A DNA stretch of 64,000 nucleotides, from contig JAIPJF010000004.1 of NCBI GenBank assembly GCA_021734325.1, positions 104,052 to 168,051 on the forward strand, written 5' to 3'. Shown here piece after piece: positions 8,766 to 18,694 of this stretch. The notes below the pieces were generated by a model, which was not told the DNA's origin, searched no databases, and saw nothing but the letters and a program-made list of their open reading frames with translations. Position 1 is the first letter of the stretch. Each line of letters starts with the position of its first letter. The stretch comes from Fidelibacterota bacterium. Lineage in GTDB: Bacteria; Fidelibacterota; UBA8477; JABMPR01. A program made the translations under genes and the position numbers.

Positions 8766-9118
8766 GATATCTGATATTCCTTGATAAGTGTCTTTCGCAA
8801 CGAAAACCCGGCATAAGCAGCCACCGCAGCAAGCAGCAGGCCAATAATTCCTGTCACCAGCGCCAACACAAACCCGTTACCAACACCCATAACCTCAACC
8901 ACACGGGTCACAATGATCTCACCTCCCTTGTTCCACTGATAAAGGCTCATGCCAAACCAGAGCAGGAAAACGCCCAAACCATTTCCCAGAACGGCCCTGC
9001 TTACAGAGTCCTTTTCCAAAAAGCCCAAAAGCAGGGGAATCAGGATGATCCACCACCAGTAATAAAACAGAAGCTGAAGTATAAAGACGAGAACAAGCGT
9101 TGTAAGCATACTGATCAT
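8762..9118 (-). CDS. Small integral membrane protein, unknown
   Basis: This 118-residue protein has about four hydrophobic segments: residues about 5-33 (with YYWWW), 43-60 and 76-100 are clear. I recognise no family. It overlaps both neighbours by four bases (ATGA), the penicillin acylase upstream and the RNA methyltransferase downstream, so it is almost certainly translated with them. The basic C-terminus (RKTLIK) suggests that end is cytoplasmic. Confidence 0.65.
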   Translation of the reverse strand: MISMLTTLVLVFILQLLFYYWWWIILIPLLLGFLEKDSVSRAVLGNGLGVFLLWFGMSLYQWNKGGEIIVTRVVEVMGVGNGFVLALVTGIIGLLLAAVAAYAGFSLRKTLIKEYQIS

Positions 9119-11544
9119 TGATAATTCCTAAGGCTGGTCAGAAAGAGTTTCGAATTGTTCGACACCTCTGGTGAGTGAAGAAAATGGATATTGTAATATT
9201 CACCCCGTACCCAGCTATCGACAGCGTAATCATAGTAAAGGGACCCCGGGTTACCAGATTGACCGCCAGGGAAAATCCCCTGGGCTTTAATTGAATCGCC
9301 GAGCTCCACGATCATTCTCCAGGATGGTCCATGTGTTTTCTTGGTCGCATTCACAATGCCACTCCCACCTCCTGTGAACAGACCCGTACGACCCAGACCC
9401 TTCACTGAAAGCAGATGGTTTATGTCAGTGCCGCGGGCACGACCTATGGCCCATTTATCTCCATAGGGACCAAGTTCAGAAAGCAAATCGGAGGACGTCT
9501 GATAAAAAGCATTTCTGATAATGCCTCGTCGATCTTCCAGTTCTGGGGTTCGACCATCATCATAGTATTCTGATCTTTTATTACTCAATAGTAATTCTGC
9601 TGTTACAGAGCGCGCCGGGAGCTCTCGCAGTTCACCATAGAGGGTCAACTCGTCTTCCCAGATGGCCTGCTCAAGGTGAAGCCACCATTGCTTGTAAACC
9701 CAGGCTGCCTTCTCATCAGGATCTGATACATAGTTCCACTTTTTCAGGTCCATCAAAATCTGCTGTTCCTCATCTGATGATGTCGTGTCCCCTTCAAGTT
9801 GCTTGATCATAAAGGGCAGCATGAGTTGCGCCTGTTTGTTGAAATTGTCTGTGTGCAGCTGCTGCATGTCATAAAAATCAATTTTACGCATCTCTCGTAA
9901 TCGATCATTAATGCGGGATCCGCGCTCATAGTCATCATAATCCCAGCCGAGATAATAGGGATAGCCCTTGGCTGTGGGATTTTGGTTGGCAGAGCTTACG
10001 TAACCGCTCCAGGGATTTGATATATAGGGAAGCTGGTCTCTCGGGATCCACTGGCGCCATTCGCCGGTCGTATCACGTCCGGCGCGGACAAACTTTCCTT
10101 CATCCTCTCCTCGCAGGGGGTATTTCCCGTGGTGGCGAATCGCAATGTCACCATCTCTGGAAGCAAAAGCAAAGTTTTGTCCGGGAGCATCAAAGGTTTC
10201 CAGGGCAGCAAAGAATTCTTCCTTATTACTTGCCAGGTTCATGCTCCTGATGGCGCCCATCTCATTTGAGGGGTCGTGGGCAGACCAGCGCATGGCCAGA
10301 CCGACAGGATGATCATTATCCAGCTTTGCTTCTCCATAATGGACCAGGGGACCAAATCGGGTGACGGGAAATGAATCTATCCTTGCTTCTTCACCTCTGA
10401 CCAGGATCTCCTCGATACGCATATCGGCTTTGATCCAGTCTCCTGCATACCAATACTCTGAATAAGATCTATCGCGGAATTCTATTTCAAACCAATCCAT
10501 CACATCAGAACCGGCGTTGGTCAGCCCCCAGGCGATGTTTTCATTGAAACCGATGATAACCGCAGGCGCCCCAGGGAGGGAAACACCGTAAACATTCATT
10601 TCTGGTGTGTGCAGTTGGATTTCATACCAGATGGAGGGCAATTTCAGTCCCAGGTGGGGATCGTTGGCCAGAATTGGAAACCCTGATGCTGTTTTCTTGC
10701 CGGCAACAGCCCAGTTATTACTTCCATTGTCCCGGTCAGGTTCGTCCCTTCTCAGATCACGAATAAATTGTGGCTCAAAAACTGGTGAGGGTGCATCAGG
10801 GATAAGTGGATCAAAGCGCCAGGGCTTCCCGGCAGGTATAATGGGATCCAATCTTGGGGTGTGGACAGGATAAAACCTTTCGACAAATTCTTCTCCCAAA
10901 GATTCCCTGATCACGCTGAGATCCATTTCAGAGTTGCGTCCCGTCAGATCCCAGGCCATGAATTTGAGCAATAACGCTGTTTTTAAGGTGGACCAGACTT
11001 CTGGTTCATAGTTCAGCAATTTATACTCCAGGGGCAGCGTCGCCGGAGTCAGTCCTTCAATCCAGGTATTCACGCCATTGGCATATGCCTGGAGGATAAG
11101 CTGACTATTTGGGTCCTCATTCATTTTGTTGTTGGCGGCCTCTGCAGCCATCAGGAGACCCCTTCGCCGCTGGAGTTTGTCAAAATCGATGGCTTTCGGA
11201 CCGATAATCTCAGAGACCCGACCTGCAGCGACATGAGTTTGGAACTCCATTTGCCAGAGTCTGTGTCTGGCTGTAAGGTACCCCTGTGCAAAATACGCGT
11301 CATAACTGTTCTCTGCGAAAATATGGGGAACCTGCCGCTCGTCCCAGACCACTTTGACTTCCTGCCGGAGACCTTTAACATCAATGACTTCTACCAAATC
11401 GTCCAGGTGTGTACCGTTTTGCCAGAATCCGGAAAACGGATTTAGAAACTTACCCAAAGGGGGTATGCTTCCCTGACTGTTATTCAGCGTAAAGAACAGA
11501 ATTCCAAGTAATACAAAAACCCCAATCGTTTTGATCGTTCTCAT
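9115..11544 (-). CDS. Penicillin acylase family N-terminal nucleophile hydrolase
   Basis: This 809-residue protein has a signal or anchor segment at residues 5-22, then the alpha chain, and a GSNNW junction near residue 273 where the serine becomes the N-terminal nucleophile after self-cleavage. FPILANDPHLGLKLPSIWYE downstream holds conserved beta-chain residues. Members hydrolyse penicillins, acyl-homoserine lactones or other amides in the periplasm; the substrate here is unknown. The gene overlaps the preceding HAD gene and the following membrane gene by four bases each. Its length is normal, with no breaks. Confidence 0.88.
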   Translation of the reverse strand: MRTIKTIGVFVLLGILFFTLNNSQGSIPPLGKFLNPFSGFWQNGTHLDDLVEVIDVKGLRQEVKVVWDERQVPHIFAENSYDAYFAQGYLTARHRLWQMEFQTHVAAGRVSEIIGPKAIDFDKLQRRRGLLMAAEAANNKMNEDPNSQLILQAYANGVNTWIEGLTPATLPLEYKLLNYEPEVWSTLKTALLLKFMAWDLTGRNSEMDLSVIRESLGEEFVERFYPVHTPRLDPIIPAGKPWRFDPLIPDAPSPVFEPQFIRDLRRDEPDRDNGSNNWAVAGKKTASGFPILANDPHLGLKLPSIWYEIQLHTPEMNVYGVSLPGAPAVIIGFNENIAWGLTNAGSDVMDWFEIEFRDRSYSEYWYAGDWIKADMRIEEILVRGEEARIDSFPVTRFGPLVHYGEAKLDNDHPVGLAMRWSAHDPSNEMGAIRSMNLASNKEEFFAALETFDAPGQNFAFASRDGDIAIRHHGKYPLRGEDEGKFVRAGRDTTGEWRQWIPRDQLPYISNPWSGYVSSANQNPTAKGYPYYLGWDYDDYERGSRINDRLREMRKIDFYDMQQLHTDNFNKQAQLMLPFMIKQLEGDTTSSDEEQQILMDLKKWNYVSDPDEKAAWVYKQWWLHLEQAIWEDELTLYGELRELPARSVTAELLLSNKRSEYYDDGRTPELEDRRGIIRNAFYQTSSDLLSELGPYGDKWAIGRARGTDINHLLSVKGLGRTGLFTGGGSGIVNATKKTHGPSWRMIVELGDSIKAQGIFPGGQSGNPGSLYYDYAVDSWVRGEYYNIHFLHSPEVSNNSKLFLTSLRNYQ

Positions 11545-12173
11545 AGCAAATATCCCAACTCCGGATACTTCTGTTGTGCTTCAAGCTTGAATCTTTCATA
11601 GTCTACAAATTGAATCGCACGCAGTCCCACTTGTCTGGCAGCCAGAACATTTTCCTCCAGATCATCGATAAAGAGAATCTCTTCTGGTCGAAAACCGCTT
11701 TTTTGAATGGTCAATTCATAGATGAGTGGTTCTGGTTTCATGCTGCCTACCATAAAGCTGTATGTCCCGCCTGTGACCCATTGCATGAAAGGGAATTTTT
11801 TCAGCATGATATCATAGTGAAAATCATTGGTATTACTCAACAACCACACCGGAAAATCCTGTGCCGCCCTTTTCAGGAAGGCCTGTGTTTCTTCTTGAGG
11901 AAAAAGAACGTCTTGCCAATACAGCTTAAAGGTACTGAGATCCATCTGTTCAGCGCTGGCACAGTTTACAAGCAGGTTCTCATAGAACTGATTTGAATTC
12001 AGGTGTCCTTTTTCATACTGGATCAACAGATCCCGCGACATGGCATCCTGAATACCTTCCTCACTGACTTTCAGCTTGTCAGCCAGTTTACGGATGGACG
12101 ATTTTGAGTCGACCCGGACAAGGACTCCGCCGATATCAAAAAAGAGGGCTTTAATTTTTGATCGATGATCCAT
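11541..12173 (-). CDS. HAD family hydrolase (YihX-like)
   Basis: This 210-residue HAD-IA protein has KALFFDIGGVLVRVD (motif I; the second aspartate is replaced by glycine, as is common in this subgroup), LLSNTND (motif II), a lysine in MKPEPLIY (motif III) and ILFIDDLEENVLAA (motif IV). The closest characterised type is the YihX/epoxide-hydrolase N-domain group, which are small-molecule phosphatases. The substrate is unknown. It starts 25 bases after the glycosyltransferase and overlaps the penicillin acylase by four bases. Confidence 0.85.
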   Translation of the reverse strand: MDHRSKIKALFFDIGGVLVRVDSKSSIRKLADKLKVSEEGIQDAMSRDLLIQYEKGHLNSNQFYENLLVNCASAEQMDLSTFKLYWQDVLFPQEETQAFLKRAAQDFPVWLLSNTNDFHYDIMLKKFPFMQWVTGGTYSFMVGSMKPEPLIYELTIQKSGFRPEEILFIDDLEENVLAARQVGLRAIQFVDYERFKLEAQQKYPELGYLL

Positions 12174-12198
12174 AATTATTTTTACTTCACCTTTCCAC

Positions 12199-13134
12199 TC
12201 AAAGCGTATCTCTTGAGCGATTGATCCCTCTTTTGAACAGCGATATCATAAGAATTCGAGGAATGAGCGACAGATAAAGCAACAGGCCAATTATGAAATT
12301 TAAGGGCTGTTGATGCAGACGCGTAAAATGTTTTTCGAAATATCGGAAAAATGATACATGGGAGCTTACGGTCATTTTGATCTTTGCCTGTTTGACGCTG
12401 GCCCCACCGAGATGGACCACAACGAATTCGGGGAGGTACCAGATTTCGCAACCCAAGTTCTTCACTCGTTTACACAGATCAACATCATTAAAGAACATGG
12501 GGAAATTCGGATCAAACCCATTCAGCTGCCGCAGAATATCGCCATTTATCAGGAGGGCTGCTCCTGCAGGCTGGTCCACCTGGCATTTTGTCTGATGGTC
12601 AAAGTCTCCCATTTTCCAGCCATTGAAACGTTTACTTTCGGGAAATAGCTGAGACAGCCCAAGACTATGATAGATGACATCCATGTGGGTGGGGAAACGT
12701 CTGCATGACTTCTGAATTCGGCCATCAGGAAATTGTAATTGAGGTGCAACCAGGCCAATTCGCTCATCACTTTCCAATTCCTGCAACAGTCCCTTGATAC
12801 TTCCCTGCTGAATAATCGTGTCCGGATTCAGGATCAAAACGTGTTTACCCTTCGCTAATTCAAGCGCCTGATTATTTCCAACGGCAAACCCGCGATTCGA
12901 ATGGTTTAGCTGAATTTGTACCTGTTTGTGTTCCGTCGCAAGGGCCTTGAGTAGTGAGGGCGTATCATCAATGGATGCATTGTCAACGACAATGATCTCC
13001 CCGGAGACAAGAATCAACTCATCAACCAGACTTTCAATACAGGACTTGATGGTCTCAACCGAATTGTAAGACACAATAAGAATAGATAGCTGAAGTGAGG
13101 GATCAGCCTCTTTGACGATTTCTTTTTTCACCAT
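12199..13134 (-). CDS. Family 2 glycosyltransferase
   Basis: This 311-residue protein has a GT-A domain: LSILIVSYNSVETIKSCIES, VVDNASIDDT, GFAVGNNQAL, LILNPDT (the metal-binding position) and FPMFFNDVDLCKRV, the acceptor-side motif typical of rhamnosyltransferase-like enzymes. A hydrophobic C-terminal segment (FIIGLLLYLSLIPRILMISL) would bind the membrane. It probably adds a sugar to a surface glycan. It is not in an O-antigen cluster; the flanking genes are a TPR protein 19 bases upstream and a HAD gene downstream. Confidence 0.85.
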   Translation of the reverse strand: MVKKEIVKEADPSLQLSILIVSYNSVETIKSCIESLVDELILVSGEIIVVDNASIDDTPSLLKALATEHKQVQIQLNHSNRGFAVGNNQALELAKGKHVLILNPDTIIQQGSIKGLLQELESDERIGLVAPQLQFPDGRIQKSCRRFPTHMDVIYHSLGLSQLFPESKRFNGWKMGDFDHQTKCQVDQPAGAALLINGDILRQLNGFDPNFPMFFNDVDLCKRVKNLGCEIWYLPEFVVVHLGGASVKQAKIKMTVSSHVSFFRYFEKHFTRLHQQPLNFIIGLLLYLSLIPRILMISLFKRGINRSRDTL

Positions 13135-13153
13135 TGTTATTTGCAGGGCAGTT

Positions 13154-14029
13154 CTATTTGGCGTTATTGCCCACCATTAGTTCACGGATCTCTTTTTCTT
13201 CCTGGTCAATGCGTTCCAGATTACTGGATTTCTCCCGAAGCAGCAGAAGCACCTCGAGGGCATTCTCGTATAAACCCTGACTTTTAAAGATCTGCATAAG
13301 CGTAAATGTTGCCATGGATCGGGTAATATTGTGTTTAACTGTGGGGTCCTGTCGTGTTACGGGACGCTTAACCGGTTGTGGAGCTACCGGCGCTTCAGGA
13401 ACGGGCTCCGTTTTGATCTCAGTATTGGCGTCAACAGTGGGTGCTGTGCCCACTTGAGCAGTTTCTGTGTCATCTACATCCGCTTCGGCAGAAATTAATT
13501 GTGGCTCTGTTTCTTCCTCATCAACGACCTCTATCATGGATGATATTTCCAGACTTCCAGCAAGATCCTCCAAAAATTTATACTGTCCGGGTTGAACGGC
13601 GAGATTCCGTGCGCTGGGATATTTTTTATAGAAGCGGGTGGCATCAGGGTGGCCCGGCAGCGCTTTATTCAACAAGTGCACCAAAAAGGCAATCTGTTCG
13701 GCCTCCATTGTGTCGCCCATATTTTTAACGACCTCAATGATCACCCCTGGGAAAGGTTCTTTCGTCAGGATGCACTCCACAAAATATTTCATCGCCTGGG
13801 TGACCTCACCTTTTGCCATATAGATCTCACCGATCAATTTGAGCAGGACCCCTTTACTCACTGCGGCCTGCATACCTAACCGACAAATTTTCAACGCTCT
13901 GTCAAGTTCGCCGGCTTCCATATTCTGTCTGGCATACCAGGCAAATAGCTCAGATTGAGGGTTTGCCAGGAGATAGGCTTCCAGGTTTTCTTGCTTTTTC
14001 AATAATTCATCATGATTTCTTGCGTCCAC
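13154..14029 (-). CDS. TPR-repeat protein
   Basis: The first third is helical with TPR-like pairs (LFAWYARQNMEAGELDRALK, LKLIGEIYMAKGEVTQAMKY), followed by an acidic and proline-rich linker (about residues 165-235) and a last helical pair (TLMQIFKSQGLYENALEVLL). I recognise no specific family; it is probably a scaffold or co-factor. An ATG-led reading would overlap the carboxyltransferase by up to 65 bases. I chose GTG 14029 because GGAGAAAGG precedes it by six bases and it lies 19 bases after the upstream stop; ATG 14068 is the alternative. The product is about 291 residues. Confidence 0.7.
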   Translation of the reverse strand: MDARNHDELLKKQENLEAYLLANPQSELFAWYARQNMEAGELDRALKICRLGMQAAVSKGVLLKLIGEIYMAKGEVTQAMKYFVECILTKEPFPGVIIEVVKNMGDTMEAEQIAFLVHLLNKALPGHPDATRFYKKYPSARNLAVQPGQYKFLEDLAGSLEISSMIEVVDEEETEPQLISAEADVDDTETAQVGTAPTVDANTEIKTEPVPEAPVAPQPVKRPVTRQDPTVKHNITRSMATFTLMQIFKSQGLYENALEVLLLLREKSSNLERIDQEEKEIRELMVGNNAK

Positions 14030-14048
14030 TTGAAACCTTTCTCCCGTT

Positions 14049-15599
14049 CTAAAGGGGGATATTCCCATGCTTTTTTTGCGGATTTGAATCAACCTTGTTT
14101 TCCAGCATCTCAAAGGCGCGGATAACTTTTAATCTTGTTTGATTGGGTTCAATCACTTCATCCACGTAGCCTCGTTCGGCCGCGGAATAAGGATTGGCAA
14201 AACGTTCAGAGAACTCATCTGTCAATTTTTCAAGCGCTGCCTCAGGATCATCGGCTGATGCAATTTCTCTTTTGAAAATGATCTCAGTGGCTCCTTTTGC
14301 TCCCATGACTGCAATTTCAGCACAAGGCCAGGCGAAGTTTATATCCCCGCGAATATGTTTGGAATTCATAACATCATAGGCCCCGCCATAGGCTTTCCTC
14401 GTAATGACTGTTACTCTGGGCACAGTGGCCTCAGCAAAAGCATAGAGCAATTTTGCCCCATGGCGAATGATCCCACCCCACTCCTGATCAGTACCAGGCA
14501 AAAACCCTGGAACATCCTCAAAGGTTAAAAGCGGAATATTAAAGGCATCACAAAAACGTACAAAGCGTGCGCCTTTGACTGAGGAATTAATATCCAGAAC
14601 ACCTGCCATATAAGCAGGCTGGTTGGCAACGATACCTACAGGGTTTCCATTAAGCCTGACAAACCCTACGACCATATTCATGGCATAATCTTCGTGAACT
14701 TCGAAGAATTCCTTATTATCAACCACCATGCGAATGACATCTTTTATATCATAGGGTTTATTGGCGTTCTCGGGAACGATTGTATCCAGGGCAGTGTCAG
14801 CCCTGTCGATGGGGTCATCACACTGGATGGATGGGGGGTCTTCTAAATTGTTTTGGGGAATGTAGCTCAAGAGGGTCTTGATGCCCTCGATCACTTCAAT
14901 TTCATTATTACATGTAAAGTGACTCACGCCGGATTTTGATCCGTGAGCAGTAGCGCCTCCCAACTCCTCTTTGCTCACTTCCTCATGGGTCACTGTTTTC
15001 ACCACGTCGGGGCCAGTCACAAACATATAGCTGGTTCCCTTGGTCATAAAAACAAAGTCAGTGATGGCAGGTGAGTACACAGCACCGCCGGCACAGGGAC
15101 CGAGGATGGCCGAAATCTGTGGAACCACCCCACTCATCAGGGTATTCCGTAGGAAAATGTCCGCATAGCCTGCAAGGCTGACAACCCCCTCCTGAATGCG
15201 GGCGCCTCCGCTATCATTCAAGCCAATCACAGGGGCTCCGACCTTGGCAGCCAGATCCATGACCTTTACGATCTTTTCAGCATAGGCTTCAGAGAGGGAT
15301 CCCCCCATCACCGTGAAATCCTGGCTAAAGACAAAAACTGTGCGACCATTGATCGTTCCATGTCCGGTAACCACGCCATCACCGAGAAATTTTTGCTTAT
15401 TCAGTCCGAAATTGGATGAACGGTGGGTAACAAACATGCCCATTTCTTCAAACGAGCCCGGATCAAGAAGGAGATCAAGGCGCTCGCGTGCAGAGAGTTT
15501 CTGCTTTGCATGCTGGGCATCCAGTCGATCCTGACCTCCTCCGAGAAGGGCTTCTTCCCGAAGTTTATGTAGTTGTTCAATCCTATCTTGACGACTCAT
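14049..15599 (-). CDS. Acyl-CoA carboxyltransferase beta / methylmalonyl-CoA decarboxylase alpha subunit
   Basis: This 516-residue protein has the two crotonase-like carboxyltransferase domains of PccB/Mmd[28 protein letters not shown] and [12 protein letters not shown] in the N-domain, and [20 protein letters not shown] with [12 protein letters not shown] in the C-domain. It transfers carboxylate between carboxybiotin and propionyl-CoA. No biotin carboxylase or biotin carrier gene is in the window, so the direction (carboxylase or sodium-pumping decarboxylase) cannot be decided. Its start overlaps by four bases a B12-binding mutase subunit, which ties it to the propionyl/methylmalonyl-CoA pathway. 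Confidence 0.9.
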   Translation of the reverse strand: MSRQDRIEQLHKLREEALLGGGQDRLDAQHAKQKLSARERLDLLLDPGSFEEMGMFVTHRSSNFGLNKQKFLGDGVVTGHGTINGRTVFVFSQDFTVMGGSLSEAYAEKIVKVMDLAAKVGAPVIGLNDSGGARIQEGVVSLAGYADIFLRNTLMSGVVPQISAILGPCAGGAVYSPAITDFVFMTKGTSYMFVTGPDVVKTVTHEEVSKEELGGATAHGSKSGVSHFTCNNEIEVIEGIKTLLSYIPQNNLEDPPSIQCDDPIDRADTALDTIVPENANKPYDIKDVIRMVVDNKEFFEVHEDYAMNMVVGFVRLNGNPVGIVANQPAYMAGVLDINSSVKGARFVRFCDAFNIPLLTFEDVPGFLPGTDQEWGGIIRHGAKLLYAFAEATVPRVTVITRKAYGGAYDVMNSKHIRGDINFAWPCAEIAVMGAKGATEIIFKREIASADDPEAALEKLTDEFSERFANPYSAAERGYVDEVIEPNQTRLKVIRAFEMLENKVDSNPQKKHGNIPL

Positions 15600-16000
15600 C
15601 GGCGATTTTCCTGAACCCAGGATTTCAGATAGTCATTGATTTCAACCAGACCGGCACCGGGGCCGAACAGTTGACCGACGCCCAGTTCTTTGAGTGCTTT
15701 CATGTCAGACTCAGGAATAATGCCCCCCCCAGTGAGGAGAACATCCGTGAGTCCCTCATTTTTCATGAGCTCAAGCACGCGAGGGAAAATTGTCATGTGA
15801 GCTCCCGAGAGAATACTCAGGGCAATAATATCAGCATCCTCTTGAACAGCAGCAGCTACGATCATCTCGGGAGTCTGCCTTAACCCAAGATAAATGACCT
15901 CCATGCCAGCATCTCTAAATGAATTCGCCAGGACTTTCGCCCCGCGATCATGTCCATCCAGACCTGGTTTCGCCAATACTACTCTGATTTTCCGCTCCAT
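15596..16000 (-). CDS. Methylmalonyl-CoA mutase cobalamin-binding subunit
   Basis: This 134-residue protein is a stand-alone B12-binding domain. [20 protein letters not shown] contains the DxHxxG motif whose histidine replaces the lower axial ligand of cobalamin; [10 protein letters not shown] and LLTGGGII are the other cofactor-binding loops. It corresponds to the C-terminal domain of methylmalonyl-CoA mutase when the mutase is split. The catalytic barrel subunit is not in this window. It heads the eight-gene minus-strand run and overlaps the carboxyltransferase gene by four bases. Confidence 0.9.
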   Translation of the reverse strand: MERKIRVVLAKPGLDGHDRGAKVLANSFRDAGMEVIYLGLRQTPEMIVAAAVQEDADIIALSILSGAHMTIFPRVLELMKNEGLTDVLLTGGGIIPESDMKALKELGVGQLFGPGAGLVEINDYLKSWVQENRR

Positions 16001-16124
16001 AGAATGTTTCCTTCACCCGTCACGATCTCGATATTATGAGTAACGTTTAATCTAATCTGAAAGATTGGCCACAAAACATGGTTTTTACACACCCTGGTTT
16101 TGACACTCTGAGTATATTCTTTCC

Positions 16125-16937
16125 ATGCATTTTCGTCGCAGCGTGTACACAATTCTCCTCCTGACCTTCACCCTGCTGGAAGCTCGGGATGGGTTAAGAA
16201 TCCTGAGTTATAATATTGAGGGAATGAAGCCTGGGAGCCACTTTGAATCCAGACTCGAGGCCATTATCCGGGAGCTAAAAGATTTGGACCCTGACGTCAT
16301 GGGTTTTCAGGAAGTCGCCCAGGATACAAGTGGTAAAAACATGGCATATATCATCGCCGACTCTCTCTCAGCATATTCTGGAGAGGACTACCATGTTTAC
16401 TGGCAATCTACCCACGTTGCCTATTCCTCCTATTTAGAAGGTCTGGCAATAATTTCCAGATTGCCAGTTGTTCAAAGTGGGTATTACGATTTACCCCCTG
16501 GTGTTTTCCAGCGAAAAGCACTTTGGAGCCTGATCGATCTTAATGGCAATCAACTTCATTTTTTTACCACCCATCTTTCCTATCGCGATGAGGATAATGA
16601 GCTGCGCATAAAACAGGTTCAGGCACTCAAGTCATTTATTGAGACAAAAACCAGCAGTAACAACGGCCTCTTTATACTAACTGGAGACTTTAACTGTACG
16701 CCACAAACGGATCCCATCGCTCAGCTTGCGGATTATTCCTCCGTGTGGACTCTTGAAAATCCTGAGCAACCCGGTTTCACCTTCCCGGCTACACACCCGG
16801 AACATAAAATCGATTATATTTTCATGGACAAAGACGCTAAAGACAGAATTAGAGCTGTCACCCTTGAATTCGATAACACCTATGATGGGATCAATTACCC
16901 TTCAGATCATTTTGGTCTAATGCTTGTTCTGGAATGA
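16125..16937 (+). CDS. Secreted endonuclease/exonuclease/phosphatase family protein
   Basis: This 270-residue protein starts with a hydrophobic signal-like segment (YTILLLTFTLLEA). The EEP-fold motifs follow: LRILSYNIEG (metal-site asparagine), GFQEV (metal-site glutamate), LTGDFNC (catalytic aspartate and asparagine) and YPSDHFGLML (aspartate and histidine). This family covers sphingomyelinase-like phosphodiesterases, inositol phosphatases and DNases; the substrate is not decidable. It is a single plus-strand gene that converges on the aldo/keto reductase with only five bases between the stops. Confidence 0.82.
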   Translation: MHFRRSVYTILLLTFTLLEARDGLRILSYNIEGMKPGSHFESRLEAIIRELKDLDPDVMGFQEVAQDTSGKNMAYIIADSLSAYSGEDYHVYWQSTHVAYSSYLEGLAIISRLPVVQSGYYDLPPGVFQRKALWSLIDLNGNQLHFFTTHLSYRDEDNELRIKQVQALKSFIETKTSSNNGLFILTGDFNCTPQTDPIAQLADYSSVWTLENPEQPGFTFPATHPEHKIDYIFMDKDAKDRIRAVTLEFDNTYDGINYPSDHFGLMLVLE

Positions 16938-16942
16938 TTTTA

Positions 16943-17935
16943 TCAGTCAGTGACAAATATCGCATCAATCTTTTCCAGTTCATTTTCACTAAACTCAAGA
17001 TTATCTAGCGCTCCAACGGCATCAATAATTTGTTCGCGCTTGGAGGCGCCGATCAGGGCGGAGGTAACAACGTTAGGTCTCAAGACCCAGGCGATGGCAA
17101 GTTGGGCCACACTTTGGCCACGGTGATCAGCTATTTGCTTTAGGGCTCTTACTTTATCCAGCATATCCGATTTGATAAATTCAGGCTTTAAATAGCGACC
17201 ATCCCTCACCGCCCGGGAATCCGCTGGGAATCCTTCAAGATAGCGATCCGTCAACAACCCCTGAGCCAGTGGTGAGAAGACGATGCTGCCAAGTCCCTGT
17301 TGTTTTAATACTTTAAAGAGACCCTTCTCTGGATTGCGGTGAAATAGATTGTATTTAGGTTGATGGATCAGGCAGGGGGTTCCAAGGTCTTTCAATATTC
17401 TGGTCGCTTGTCTGGTTTGTTCATGATTATAGGATGAAATACCCACATAGAGCGCCTTACCGCTGCGGACGATCTGATCCAGAGCACCCATGGTCTCCTC
17501 CAAAGGCGTTCCGTTGTCTGGTCTGTGATGATAAAAGATATCTACATACTCCAGCCCCATTCTCTTCAAGCTTTGATCAATGCTGGCAATCAGATATTTC
17601 CGGCTTCCAAGATCACCATACGGACCCGGCCACATATCCCAACCAGCTTTGGTTGAGATCAGTAATTCATCTCTATGCGCAGGCAGGGTATCCTTCAGGA
17701 TTTTGCCAAATGTAGTTTCAGCGCCGCCATAAGGCGGACCATAATTATTCGCCAGGTCGAAATGGGTAATGCCGAGATCAAAAGCCTGCATAATGAGTGC
17801 CTGGGCATTTTGATAATCATTGCTTTCTCCAAAATTGTGCCACAAACCAAGGGAGATCCGCGGCAGCAGAATTCCACTGGCCCCACATCGCATATAGCTC
17901 ATTCTATCATAACGTTCTGGCTTAGGTCTATACAT
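16943..17935 (-). CDS. gpr: Aldo/keto reductase, L-glyceraldehyde-3-phosphate reductase type
   Basis: The 330-residue protein follows E. coli YghZ (Gpr) closely along its length: SLGLWHNFGE, GITHFDLANNYGPPYGGAE (catalytic aspartate and tyrosine), ISTKAGWDMWPGPYG (catalytic lysine), VDIFYHHRPD (catalytic histidine) and TSALIGASKREQI (NADPH site). Such enzymes reduce L-glyceraldehyde 3-phosphate and methylglyoxal. It lies 21 bases downstream of the kinase-like gene on the same strand. The assignment to this subfamily is strong; the physiological substrate is inferred. Confidence 0.87.
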   Translation of the reverse strand: MYRPKPERYDRMSYMRCGASGILLPRISLGLWHNFGESNDYQNAQALIMQAFDLGITHFDLANNYGPPYGGAETTFGKILKDTLPAHRDELLISTKAGWDMWPGPYGDLGSRKYLIASIDQSLKRMGLEYVDIFYHHRPDNGTPLEETMGALDQIVRSGKALYVGISSYNHEQTRQATRILKDLGTPCLIHQPKYNLFHRNPEKGLFKVLKQQGLGSIVFSPLAQGLLTDRYLEGFPADSRAVRDGRYLKPEFIKSDMLDKVRALKQIADHRGQSVAQLAIAWVLRPNVVTSALIGASKREQIIDAVGALDNLEFSENELEKIDAIFVTD

Positions 17936-17956
17936 TTTCTTCCTCTATTCCTGGGC

Positions 17957-18586
17957 TTATGATGCCCATAATCCACCTGTTGATTCCAACCAGTCAGCCA
18001 CTCTTTCTGACTGAGCACTTAAACTTCCAGTAGATACATCTAATTCCATAACCGGTAAAATAGATCTCTGCGCCAGTTCTTTGAAAAGGTTTTGCTCTCG
18101 TCGAAAGATATCAAGATTGTCATACTGGGAGGGGTTCCCAGAGATTTTTAGACGGGCTTCTCTGGCAAGCTCAAAGGAGTCATCCGGTCTGACGCATAAT
18201 ACCAGATGAAACCCCAGCGCATTCAGCCCCTCCTCAAGCCACCTGAAGTCGTAATCCCTGTTGAATGTCAGCTGTTGATAAACCTGGGTTGAAAGATGAA
18301 ACCGGTCAATCATCCATGAATAATATTTTTGAAGCTGAAACATCTTGAGCCAGGTCCGGTAGGTTTCCAGCGCTTGCGCTTCCTCCTGCGCTTCAAAATT
18401 GATCATCCCCCGACCCCAGGGAAAGTTTGTGAAACTGCACCATTCCCCGGAAATGAGGGGTGAATGATAACGGTATTTTCGCGGGCCAACCAGACGGGGG
18501 TGTTCATTCAAAGTGAATGCCAGTTCCGTTTTGCTGGTCAGGCGGGTCCCTTCAAGAATGATCTTGGGACATAGTTTTGCTCCCAT
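17957..18586 (-). CDS. Thymidylate kinase-like P-loop protein with altered P-loop
   Basis: From ATG 18586 the product is about 209 residues. IILEGTRLTSKTELA resembles the P-loop of dTMP or deoxynucleoside kinases (normally GxxxxGKS/T), with serine where the second glycine is expected; MIDRFHLSTQVYQQ matches the DR(Y/F)xxS substrate motif. A C-terminal helical part follows, with no clear LID arginine motif. The gene continues upstream to ATG 18667, but that extension has no family likeness. It may phosphorylate a small nucleoside or be a catalytically weakened relative. A co-oriented aldo/keto reductase follows after 21 bases. Confidence 0.6.
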   Translation of the reverse strand: MGAKLCPKIILEGTRLTSKTELAFTLNEHPRLVGPRKYRYHSPLISGEWCSFTNFPWGRGMINFEAQEEAQALETYRTWLKMFQLQKYYSWMIDRFHLSTQVYQQLTFNRDYDFRWLEEGLNALGFHLVLCVRPDDSFELAREARLKISGNPSQYDNLDIFRREQNLFKELAQRSILPVMELDVSTGSLSAQSERVADWLESTGGLWAS

Positions 18587-18694
18587 CAGTGATCCGTTCT
18601 GCCGTAATGGTCTGAGGCGATAAATTTTTGCACTATTACAAGATTGAAAAAGGCTTCCATAATTCAAATAAAAAAGTCTTTTCCATACAAATAA

